Shown one piece after another: positions 47,093 to 57,366 of a stretch of 64,000 nt of DNA. Position 1 is the stretch's first letter; each line of letters begins with the position of its first letter. The translations under genes were made by a program, and so were the position numbers. The stretch comes from Proales similis (taxonomy: Eukaryota; Rotifera; Eurotatoria; Ploima; Proalidae). A model generated the notes under the pieces. That model made no database searches. It saw nothing but the letters and a program-made list of their open reading frames with translations, and was not told where the DNA came from. The stretch is taken from the NCBI GenBank assembly GCA_019059635.1, contig JAGVRJ010000001.1, positions 2,852,001 through 2,916,000 of the forward strand. Direction: 5' to 3'.

Positions 47093-48208
47093 ATGAAAAG
47101 CGATCAAGAGCCGACACAAAACGAATCCAAGCCAGCACAGACGCAAACACTAGCAAACAACGCTTCGATTGAAACAAGCAGATTAGAAAGTAAATGAGTT
47201 CGAGCTTTTCCTGTCCAATTTTATTTCTTCCAGTTGTTTTTTGCCATATTTGTTTTCATTCCTTCTTGGTTGTTTTGTTGTTGTTCTTTTATTCACAGCC
47301 TTCTCGCTCCTACTCCATGCCGCTCGTGGCTCCTCGTCTCGCAGATAGCAGCAGACTAGCACAATTTAGACTTGAACAAAAAATTGAAATGATTCTGTTC
47401 ACTTCAATTGCATTTGGGTTTAGCCCATTCACCATTCCTCTGTTGACCTGATTGAACATTGACTGAAGAAAGAAAGATCTTTCTCCGCTTCAATTTAGAA
47501 TTGACCTAATGCATTTAAGCACCAGCTAAAATGCTCATTTTATTTTCACACTTTCTTTCTCACCGAGTAGACAAAACGAAACAAAACGAATAAAATAGTC
47601 GGTCAGCCAAATCTAGATTGCGAGTTAGACTGTTGGCGTTTTTGGTTATTGCTTGTTGCTCGCAGCAGTCTCCTGTTTGCGTGAATTAGCGAGTTAGTTA
47701 GTTAGCCTGATAGTTGGTTGGTTAGATTTTGTTGATTGAAGAGAGCGCAGGTTTATTAATCGAGTTAAATTTAATTTGCGCATAGGTGCGTTCAACGAGC
47801 TGGGCAAGGTGGACAAGAGAGGCAAGTTGCCGCGGAGGAAAATAGACAAATTGCTGAAGAGACTCGAGCTGAGCATTGATCGCGAAGAGTTCGACAGAGC
47901 AGCTTTCGTGGCCGGAGGTTAGACAATCGCCAAGACGCTCTCATCATTTCTCTTCTAATTCGGTTTGCCGCTCGGCTCGTTCTAGCGTCGGCCACTTTTA
48001 CTTACAAGCATCTGGAAGACACGCTTACAAGCTTGAACCTCATTCAAAAAGGAGGTCACGCAGATCTCTCATCAGCCGCCAGTCAATCGACCAGCAAAAA
48101 ACAAAAGGTGAGCATCCAAGCAGAACCAGGTGTCGCAACTAATTTCCCTAACGCTTGAGTCTAAAGAGCAAGAGCAAGCCGAGCATACTGAACTTTTTCG
48201 CTTCATGA
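47093..48208 (+). CDS. Small unrecognised protein, EF-hand-like stretch and PIP-box-like C-terminus
   Basis: Four exons (47093-47189, 47786-47917, 47986-48107, 48167-48208), all phase-consistent, encode 130 residues. The first 32 residues are polar (Q/E/N/T-rich). Residues about 33-90 resemble a degenerate EF-hand pair: AFNELGKVDKRGKLPRRKID, then LELSIDREEFDRA and FTYKHLEDTL, with poor calcium ligands. The last ten residues, KPSILNFFAS, match the hydrophobic core of a PCNA-interaction peptide (I-x-x-F-F), with lysine where glutamine is usual. The preceding SKKQKSKSK run would fit a nuclear signal. I infer a small nuclear protein, but know of no such family. The first intron (596 nt) is the longest of this gene and may hide an alternative exon. 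Confidence 0.65.
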
Positions 48209-48282
48209 AACGTGATCACGCTGCATCGAGTCGATCAAAAGTCCAGTCGCCAAATTAAAGCCCCAAGGTACTGAGAATTCAA

Positions 48283-48341
48283 TTTATTCATGGCATTTGT
48301 GATGCAATGATCGATTTTTGAATGTTCGCTCCTGAAATAAA
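48283..48341. terminator. Overlapping poly(A) signals of two convergent genes
   Basis: AATAAA on plus at 48336-48341 (for the small PIP-box-like gene) and on minus at 48283-48288 (for the cyclophilin). Each signal lies beyond the other, so the two 3' UTRs should overlap. Confidence 0.5.
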
Positions 48342-48391
48342 TTTGGCGTCAATTAAAGTGAACAGACGCAGATAAATGAAAATGCCACGGT

Positions 48392-49098
48392 CTATTCCTT
48401 TTTGAGTAGGGCGACTATTTCGCCGCAGTTCTCGATTCGAACAACCTGAGACACTTGTCCTTCGGGCGTGCCACACTGCTCGATCATCTGCACCACGTCC
48501 ATGCCCTGAATGACCTCGCCGAACACGACGTGACGGTTGTCCAAGTGCGGAGTGGGCACAGTGGTAATGAAAAACTGGCTGCCGTTTGTGTCCTTGCCCG
48601 AGTTGGCCATCGACAAAAGTCCCGGCCTGTTGTGTCTGAGCGCGAACGACTCGTCCTCGAACTGGTCGCCGTAGATGCTCGAGCCTCCGGTGCCGTCCGA
48701 TCGCTCGAAATCACCTCCTTGCGCCATGAAGCCCGGAATTATGCGATGAAAGTAAGAGTAGCGGTAGCCGAAGCCGTACAGATGGGTGCACAGAGCGCGA
48801 AAGTTTTCGGTGGTCTTGGGCACCACGCTTCTGTACAGCTCGAAAACAATCCGGCCCACGTACTGGTCTTCGATGGTGATGTCAAAGAAGACGCGCGGAT
48901 GGTCTGGTCGCGTTGGAGGCGGGATTGGCTCCACTTCACTTGAATGTTTGTGTTCAACAACAGCAAGCTTGTCTCAGATTTGATGAGTAAAACTCACAGT
49001 TCTCTTGACTGATTGATTTCTTCCACTTCGTGATCAACGTCTTCTTCGTGTCGTTCAGCTGCTCGCTGATTGCTGCGCTTGTCACTTCGCCTTCCCAT
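48392..49098 (-). CDS. Cyclophilin-type peptidyl-prolyl isomerase, CyP40-like active site
   Basis: Two exons (49098-48998 and 48938-48392, phase 2 join) encode 215 residues. A short charged N-terminus ([11 protein letters not shown]...) is followed by a full cyclophilin domain from about residue 47: [65 protein letters not shown] and [12 protein letters not shown]. Catalytic arginine, phenylalanine and glutamine are present. The position of CypA Trp121 is histidine (TPHLDNRH), as in cyclophilin 40, which is associated with weak cyclosporin binding. Unlike CyP40 there are no TPR repeats. Proline isomerisation of folding clients is the likely role. No signal peptide, so cytosol or nucleus. Confidence 0.94.
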
Positions 49099-49456
49099 CT
49101 TCTTCTTTTGCTGCGGCTGTTAAACTCCTTTGGTTGCTCTAAAATGGCGTTCGAAGAGATCTTCTTTGTTTTTACTCTCTCGTTCAAATCGAGTTCAAAT
49201 CAGTGCTGGCCAGTCAGTCGGCCAGTCACAGAATAAATAATAATTGTGAATTTAGAAGGAGCGCAACGCAATTTATTCGAATTTAATACGACGCGTTTGA
49301 ACTGCGCTCGGCCAACAAAAGCAAAGAGAGACAGAGCGCGGTTGGAGTCAAACAACTTTCATGGTACTGGCCTCGGTGGATCAGACGATGCTGTTCGAGG
49401 AAAGGCAATCAGCAGAGCACTCGCACACAAACGCACAAACAAAATGAGAAGGAGCT

Positions 49457-52270
49457 CTAGTTTCTCTTTATCTCTCGTGCAATCACTCTGGCCGACGGTA
49501 GAGTCTGATAGGCTTTGTGGCCCGAGTATTGGCTACTGATCGTTTGGGCGGTGTGCGTCTTGAATTTGTCGGCCAGTTCAGCTCTGTTCTCATGTTTGGG
49601 TGGGACATTTGCCGAGGCGACAGGATGAGCTTGCTCGAACTGGCCCAAGTAATGACCTGGGTCCTTAATCAACTGGCTATGTAGCTGCTTCAGCTGATAC
49701 TTTATCTCCGGATCTGACATTAGCTGTTCCATTTGGAGCTTGAGAGTCTCGTCCTGGTCGTGGCTTTCCGACACCATGCTGAGCAGCTTGTTATAAAGGT
49801 CTGCACTGGTTAGGCCACCACTGGCGATTGTGTTCGCTTGTCCAACAGTGCTCAGATCCACGGCGCTTTTGGCGCATTTACTCGAAACAAAAGCGAAATT
49901 CTGACGCTCAGCTCCACCCGACGCGCTTGATTCGCTTTTAAAGCTTTCTGCTCGCTTTTGTGAGTCGCCCGTACGATTCCAGCTCTGGACCGTCTCGAAC
50001 GAATTGACTTGGCTAAGGTTTGAAAAGCTCTTTGCCGGCGCGCTTTGCATGAACGCCTGAGGTATTTTCAGCTTGTGAATTTCATGCTGATTTGACTGTT
50101 GAGTAAAATTTTGCGCCGGCAGATTGGACGTCAATTGAACGCTGGACACACTATGTATTTGAAATTGGTCAGTTTGTCAACATCAGCAGAGCGAACGCAC
50201 GAGCACACAACTAATCTGAGAACGAGCAAGCACTGATTTGCGACAACGGGCCGAGAGAACAAAACCAAAAAGAAGACAACGCGAGAGAGAGAGAGGCAGC
50301 GAGAAGCAGAGAGAGAGACAGGCCAGAGTAAAATTTCATCGACGAGCCAGCCAGGCAGCACATTAAAATGAGCGTGACTACAATTTGGATGTGATCGCTT
50401 CAATAAAAGTTAGAGAAATGCCTCTCATTAAAATCAAATATGCGCCTATCTAGAGCAGAGCCCTGACTGATCGAGCAGAGCTCAGATTGATGGGCCTAGA
50501 TTGCTGCGAGGCAAGAGAAGATGAGTCAAAGTGAGCGTTGTCTACTTTTTGTTTTTGTCCTCGGCGCACATGATTGACCCAGAGCTGATCGCATCAATGC
50601 GACAACTGCAGCCGATTTCATTAAAACTTACTTTCGTGCTTGCTGCTTGCCAATGCTCGAGTTTTGATCTGCTCGACTCGGCAAATCGCATTTCTTCGGC
50701 GCCTTGGGCGGCATTCGGGCGTTCGTGGTTGCTTCAAATTTACTCGAGTCCGCCTCTTGTTTGCCCAAGCCAGCGCGAACGTCCTAATCAAATTGGTTTG
50801 AGTCAAAGTGACCAGCAAGAGTAGAAAATGATGCCCAATCAATCAGGTCGTTTACATTTGCCTGTGTGTTTCGATGACCGGCAGCAGTTTGACAATTCGT
50901 GGCCGCCAGATTATTGTAGACAAATGGCGGCTGACTGAAGTAGGCCGCGTTTGGATCGATGCTCTGCATGAAGGGCATTGAGTTAAAATAGGAAATCAAA
51001 TTCTATCCGTTGGCGCAAGAAAATGAAAAAAGAAAAACAATTTTTGTTGTTGTCGTGTCTAAACGAATAGAGCAAAATGACGCTCTCGTACCGGATCGCT
51101 GATCCCACTCAGGTCAAGTTTGTACTCTGGCTGAAGATTTGGTGGCATGAACTGATTCCATGAGAAATCGCCTTTTTAATGAGCCTAGTCAAAACTGGCC
51201 TGGCAAGTGAAAGTAGAGCAGCGAGCCATACCTGTGCTTTTGTCGGCAAACTCGCCGCCCAGAATTATTGGCCGCATTGCCGAGTTCGAGCCATTTAGAG
51301 CCTTCTCAAGGTTGTTGTGCGCATTCTGAAGCTTGTCGAATTCGATTTTCAGCGCCTCGAATTCTGACTTGAGCTTGTGCACATAATTGGAGCCATCGCT
51401 CTCACTGTCCGCCGTCGACCGGTCAGTTTGAACAGACGAGTCGACCAAATTTACCGATTTGGAGGCGATTCTCATCCCACTGCTCGACAAGTCGGTCAAT
51501 TTTCGTCGGTCCGAGTGCTGCTGCGGAGAAGCATTCTTCGATCGATTGGTGCAGTTGATCGAAGCAACACTTTCGCACATTTTGCTCACATGCTCGCTTG
51601 ACGAGAGCTGCGAGTATGAGTCGGAAGAGTCAAGTTTAGTGTCGTTTGAATGCGACTGAGTGCGACAAAAAATCGCGTTCAACTGCTGGATCATTCAAAA
51701 GTGGGCAGAAGAGTTGACTCACTCGTTGCTTGAAGAATTCCGATCCTTTCTCAAGCTCACGGACATGGCCTGATAGACTCAAGTCTTCGCTGCCGTTCAA
51801 ATGACATCAGTCGACGAGAATTGGTTGGTTCAAATGTGAAGACTTGACTTACAATTCAGTTCGACGGTGCTTCTTGCTTCTGGGCCTCGACTTTCTCTGC
51901 CTATTTGAATGCAAGCGCTGATAGTCGCGAATGCGCCTGGCCTTGTCCAGCTCAAGCTCATACTCCCAGTCGATTTCTCTGATTATTGAGTTGGCATCGG
52001 GCCGCGATCGGTGGTGTACATGATGACTGTGATGATGGTGCTTATGATGATGGTCCACAGACCGGTGTATTGGCCGACTGCTCGTCGACGCCGTGTTGTA
52101 TGCCGCAAAGTAGTTGACATTGCTGCTCGCCGGATTGTAGCCATCGACTACTTCGACCGATCTTTTATTTCGTTAGATTTCAATCGAGCGATTACCACGT
52201 CAAAGCCAATTGATTGGCTCAGAATGAAAGAACTCGCCACTAACCGGTTTGGATCCTCGAACGAGAACAT
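49457..52270 (-). CDS. Unrecognised coiled-coil, low-complexity protein with a His-rich stretch
   Basis: Eight exons (52270-52245, 52161-51853, 51789-51723, 51685-51232, 51171-51092, 51002-50856, 50783-50632, 50141-49457), all GT-AG with matching phases, give 639 residues. It contains a His-run (DHHHKHHHHSHHVHH, about residues 45-60) and a basic segment (RQRKSRPRSKKHRR). A coiled coil follows near 225-260 (KLKSEFEALKIEFDKLQNA). Then come N/Q/S-rich regions. A helical segment near 540 includes LYNKLLSMVSESHDQDETLK and the following EQLMSDPEIKYQL. No enzyme or binding domain is recognised. It looks like a scaffold or RNA-granule/centrosome type protein, but that is inference. The 490-nt last intron is much longer than the others. 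Confidence 0.75.
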
Positions 52271-53164
52271 TTTCTCTCTTGGCTCTCAAGTTTTTATTGT
52301 AATTGCTCGATGTCAAGTGAACAAGCAGAAGAGAAAAGCAAAACAAAAAAATAGACTCAATTCGGCAAGCGAGCGAAAGAAGAATGCTGAATGAGAACGT
52401 AGGTCAGCTTGAAATTGATATGCCCGGCAATAAAAAAAATATAAAAAATATATTCGAGTGAGAGAGAGAGAGAGGGACAGAAGAGAAAGAGGGGCAGAAG
52501 GAGAGAGAGATTGGAGGAGAAAGAAAAATGGGCTCAATCAATTGCCAAATAGACCCGCGACGGACAAATGATAGAGCGGCGATTGGGACTGAAATAAAGG
52601 GACGGGTCATCGCGCGCCGAGCTTGGCAAGCAAAACAGCTGCGAGTCATTTCGTCTGTCGCTCGAAATTCAATTTAACCAAAAGAAAGAAGTCAAACGCA
52701 ATTATATAATTTCGTTCGATCACTGATCTGGCATCGTTTCGTATGCTGGCTCAATCTTGAATGTGAACACGGGTCTTGATGTAGATGCAACTGGCCATTT
52801 GTTATTGTCTTGACTCTGCTCTTCTCGCCAGTTTGCTGCTGCTGCTTCTCATGGGTCGGTTTAATTGTTTTTGGATAATTTTTTTCATTTTTCTTTCGTT
52901 CTTCTCATTTTCTCTCTAGTTATGATTGGCTTTCAGATTCAATCAGATTCCAAAGTTTCAATAATTTATTAAATAAATTAACAGCCCAAATATACATACG
53001 TTTAAAATAAATTAAGAAAAGAAGATTGGGCTCGAACAAGCGCCTGCTGAAAAGGCCGAGTCGAACGATAAAAACAGAGACAGCGAGTGTGTGTGTGTGT
53101 CTATGTGTGCGGGTGTGCCCGAGAAAGACAGACAGACAGACAGGAATAGAGTGTGAGATAAGAA
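52271..53164. other. Spacer with GA/TC runs and the forkhead 3' UTR
   Basis: About 890 bp. It holds the promoter of the coiled-coil gene and, on the minus strand, AATAAA-type signals near 52965-52976 for the forkhead gene. A GA tract lies around 52459-52515 and a GT run near 53089. No gene supported. Confidence 0.55.
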
Positions 53165-54250
53165 CTAAGTCATAGAGCAAATCGAATGTCGCTCGGGGAT
53201 GCTGAATATTCCGCTTGACTCGAGGAATGTCGACTCGTTGTAGCCCGAGTCATACTCAAGCGACGAGTTAAAAGAGCCTTTTGACTCTGGTGAGCTCGCG
53301 TAAAAGTTCACTTTGGTTCTGTTCAAGTCTTCGGGACTGCTGCTATTGCTTCTGCTTATACTGCTGCTGCTGCTGTTCATCGTGCCTTCTGATGGGGCCC
53401 GCTTGCTTTTTATTATTTTCCTTGACTCTTTTGTCTTGAGCTCGCCGCTGTTGTACATCTTAACAAACGATGGGTGTATGGACCAAAAGTGGCCGTGCGA
53501 TGTGCGCTTCGGCGTCTTGACAAAATACTTGTGCCGACTCAGATTGTGTCTAACCGAGTTCTTCCACTTGTTGGCGTTTATTTGATTGGCAAAGTACTCG
53601 TAGCTAAATCGCAAGTTGAATGTAGACGCGGCGGATTAGTTCGCTCTCTCTTTTACTTACTTGTCGGTCATATATTTGTAAATGTCTTTGAGCTGCATGG
53701 ATCGTGCACTAGTCGATAGGATGGCTTTCATTATGATTTCCGCATACGGCTCAGGCGGCTTGTCTAGCCGTGATCCAGATTTGCGCGCACAGCCAGAATC
53801 GTCTGACTCGCTGTCTATCGACGGAAAGTCGGCGATGGGCGAGTCGACAAAGTAGCCCGGCTGACCGAGTGCATCGATCGGGTTGGGCTCAGTTTTGACA
53901 TCAAACACGTAATAGCTGTTGCTGTTCTCTCCCAGCGACTCGCCGTTTCGCACGCCGTTTAAGTTGCTACAAGCGAGCACGTTTGAATGAATTGCGTCAA
54001 GATTGTCTAGCTCGTGTGAGAAGTTGGTCGTCTTAAAGCAGGGATAGAACAGAGTGTGATTGAGATTGTCCGACGCGTGATGCATCGGTTCGATTGTGGG
54101 CGCTCGTACGCTCCAGCTTGACAAGCTCGCTTGAGAGGGCGCCACTACCGGTGCCATTTGCTTGACGCTTTCAATTGGCAGACAACTGTCAATGAACTCC
54201 AGGTTGTCAATGTTTATGTTGTCCAGAGAGCAATATTCTTCGAGTTCCAT
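53165..54250 (-). CDS. Divergent forkhead transcription factor
   Basis: Two exons (54250-53661, 53603-53165; phase 2 join) encode 342 residues. The forkhead domain spans about 160-250: KPPEPYAEIIMKAIL, LKDIYKYMTDNYEYF, ANKWKNSVRHNLSRHKYFV and HGHFWSIHPSFVKMY. The WKNSVRHNLS recognition helix is intact. The usual KPPYSY start is altered to KPPEPY. FWSIHP instead of YWTLDP occurs in few subfamilies; FoxQ2-like or FoxM-like placements are possible but unproven. The intron falls inside the domain, before wing 1. The N-terminal acidic stretch (MELEEYCSLDNINIDN) could be an activation region. It should be a nuclear sequence-specific regulator. Confidence 0.9.
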
Positions 54251-54470
54251 TGGGCCAAAACTCTTCCGGATCGTCTGCTTTTCCTTTCTTTTTTTGTCTT
54301 GTACAATTGTCGTTCAAGTTACAAGTTTATGCTGACTATTTAGGCTGCTAGGCGAACAATTCGTCGGCCCGATGTTTAGTTTTGACTTGGAAATTTCAAT
54401 CTATTTTTAGTACTAGTGAGAGTGCGTGTATGTGAATGTTTTTGTTCGAACTGTGTATAAGCTCGCTTTA

Positions 54471-54515
<45 letters not shown>

Positions 54516-55256
54516 GGTGAGCGTGAGCGCAGAGCCGAACTCAAACAGTAAACACAAGATTTTTCTCTATCGTCCATTGCGACTAAACTCAACCATCCCT
54601 CTCTCCCCTCCCCTCTTCAGCCTCCCCCACTCTTCTCACACGCACCCCTCACACAGACTTCAAGGTCTTTGCTCGCGCCGTTTTCAAATAATAAATCCAT
54701 GCAATCGCAGCTCGATCGGCTCGTCCACAACATTTCGAGCGAGCACACACACACATACACACAGAAGCATACAAACATACACAGCAGCGGCAAAAACTAT
54801 GAGTAGAGAACAGAGCACATGCTTCGACAAATGAAAACGGCTTAGAACTGATTCGACGAGTTGAGTCGTTTTACTTTTCTTCCTGAGTTACGTACAATTT
54901 TTTTGTGCGTAATATGCAAGAACCTACTCAAACAGCTGAGTGAACACATCTCCTCACACATGCGGTTGCGTGAATGCAAACAATACTCAAATTGAGCACA
55001 CAGCCTCTTGGCCGGCCAACCAGTCGAATGAGTAGATGAGTATTTGTGGCCATTGTTGTCTACTCAACTACTCAACTTGTTGTATCTTGGCGTTTTAGTT
55101 CTTCTTCGCATTTATTGCAACATTTTTGCTTCATTTTGAAAAGAATCTGCAGATTGTGCTTAACGTTGTTGGCCGAGATTCAAAGAAAAATTCAAAGAAG
55201 CGAATGAAATGAAAATGTTTCAAAAGAACAAGAGCGCGCCTTTATAAAGGATAAGT
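54251..55256. other. Spacer upstream of the forkhead gene
   Basis: About 1 kb. It carries the GT array, C/T-rich tracts and a short CA run near 54747. No gene supported. Confidence 0.55.
54473..54513. repeat. GT dinucleotide microsatellite
   Basis: About 20 GT units, some 220 bp upstream of the forkhead start codon. The second long GT array in the window. Confidence 0.95.
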
Positions 55257-56135
55257 CTAAGCGATGGGCGGAATCGTCACAAGCAGTGGTCTGGTCTGTT
55301 GTTGATGAAATCGTCTTGAGGCGAGCTCTTGTTCGTACATCAGTAATTGAAATCGAAAATTCCTATTTGGCCGAACCTGGGGCCTTCTCTCCACCAAGAG
55401 CGAATATGCTTGCGTAAGCGGCATGCCGAATCTGTACATGAGATAAGCTAGGACGATTGTGGCGGAGCGTGATATGCCTCGGGCGCAGTTGACAATTACT
55501 TTGCCACCGCTCGACCTCGCCTGCTCAATGAAATTGAACGCACGCTCAAAGTCGACGCGGATGCAATAGCTCCTGGCATCTCTGGCGGTCAAATTCAATA
55601 ATTTAATCTTTCTCCGGTTCAACTCTCGCTCGTCGAGTTGAATCTCAGCAGCCATGTTCAGAATGTGGGTTATGCCTTGTGATTGAAGATGATCGGCATC
55701 TCTTACTGAACCGTGTCCACCAAGGTAAAGGAACCAGGGCACAATCAAGCTGGCCGCGTCGCACTGATTTTTGGCCAATTGCTCGAAAAGACCTTTTTGT
55801 TTCTGTTTCATTTGGCCTCTTTCGATCTCCGAGTTTGGTATCTTGCTTGATTTATTTGCGTCAACCAATCCTGGCCTGCTTTGCAATCGTCTTTAACGGT
55901 TATTTCTTAAGAGTCGATAAATCGACTTTTAAAAATTGGTTTAAAAAAGTCACCTCGAAGAATGAGACAAGTGGTCTCTAAGCCTGTTTTGAAATTTTGG
56001 CGCCAGATTGCTGCTTCTGACTGTTGACGTCTGAGCTGAAACTTGTGAGTGGGCTTCAGCCACATGCCTCCACACAGCCTGAGAATTGGAGAAGCGAATG
56101 GTGTAAAAGAGTTGATTGTTGGTTTTTTCGTCCAT
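55257..56135 (-). CDS. Atypical dual-specificity protein phosphatase
   Basis: Two exons (56135-55954 and 55890-55257, phase 2) encode 271 residues. The catalytic domain covers about 110-240. It contains WFLYLGGHGSVRDADHL, ITHILNMAAE, the general-acid loop region with LTARDARS, then VNCARGISRSATIVLAYLMY and RRPQVRPNRNF. The CX5R signature is complete, but the histidine normally before the cysteine is asparagine (VNC instead of VHC). The catalytic cysteine is near residue 195. Family members remove phosphate from phospho-Tyr/Ser/Thr of kinases or from other substrates. No CH2 (kinase-binding) domain is visible, which places it with the small atypical DUSPs. The N-terminal 100 residues are disordered. 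Confidence 0.9.
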
Positions 56136-57366
56136 TTAAGCTATCGAAGAAGCAAAGAGCAGCTCTGATTTATTTTTACGAGAGATCCTTGTCATTTCTT
56201 CTGGCGAGCCATTCATCCGAGTAATGGCTCGATAGCTACTTGTAGACAAGTGTGTTTCAACTTGATCAGTAATTGAGCTAGATAAAAGAGCGCAAATGAA
56301 CTTGATTGTCCTAGTTGCTAAAAGAAGCCAAATTCGGGCCCATAGCTCGAGCTTGTTTAAAACTAGAAGCCCAAATCCAATCTTACACCCCAAGCACAGG
56401 CTGACTCTGAATAAGATTGAAATAATGATTAGAAAGAGTTTCTGAGGCTCCAATATTTTAAATTTCTTCAAAGTCAAATAAGATTAGCCATTAGCCACAA
56501 TATTAACCAAATAAAAGTCCTACCTGTACTTAAAGTGCTTTTTTTCCTAGAATTTTTGGAATAAAAGCAAAATGCTTCAATAAAATCGTATAAAAGAGCG
56601 TGAGAAAAAATTAGTCTCAAGGAAAAGTCCAAGAGAAATCGTATGGAGAAATAAATCGCGTTTAAGTTTCAAAATTGGGTCAAATTACTCCCTTAACACT
56701 TCTAGTGTTGAAGACGTAAACACCGCTTAAAGCAATTAAAACATACTCTTGCAGTCAAGCCACGCCAAAAGGCCGTGGGCGAATATTAGCTGTAAGACAA
56801 ACCACGTCATTGCTGTAATTTGTCGCCGATCAATTCAGACTCCCCCCTCCCCTCCAGTCAACTCTGTCTCAGTGATTGATCTGCAATTTTAAAGCAACCT
56901 GGAATTAGTTGCTGGGCTGTTAAATGCAGCAACAAGAGTTGGATGTTTTGTTGAGTTTATTTTGAATCGCAGGTTTTTAAGCCAATGGAAAATATCGAAA
57001 TGCTGAATAGACGATCGAACCCTGGACGAATTCAAATTTGAATATTGACGAAAGTGCTCGCTGTTCGAAGGTCGATCAGGAAAAGAGTCGAGCTACTCAT
57101 AACTTTGATTGAATTCTGTGCCAAATCGATTTGAGACATCTTAAGCCGAACTTTGCCTCGATAGCGATTGGTCACGTTTTAACAGATGTGGCCAAGACGG
57201 AGTTACGCTCAGCACAATTGTGCACAATTTAAGTCTCTTTGAGAGGAGGAAAAAAATTGCTCGGCTTTTGCAATATGAGTAAATATTGAGTGTATTCGCG
57301 CTCTGTTTTTTTTATGTCTGCCACTCATTCGTCGTCTCCCTCTTTCTCTCTCTCTCTCTTTGTGTC
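56136..57366. other. Spacer between the GPCR and phosphatase genes
   Basis: About 1.2 kb, AT-rich. A minus-strand open frame at 56136-56477 abuts the phosphatase start but ends with a stop directly before its ATG; I read it as 5' flank. No gene supported. Confidence 0.5.

Noticed and set aside
56136-56477. A 113-codon open frame abutting the phosphatase start
   Set aside because: It ends in a stop directly before the phosphatase ATG in the same frame, so it reads as 5' flank.
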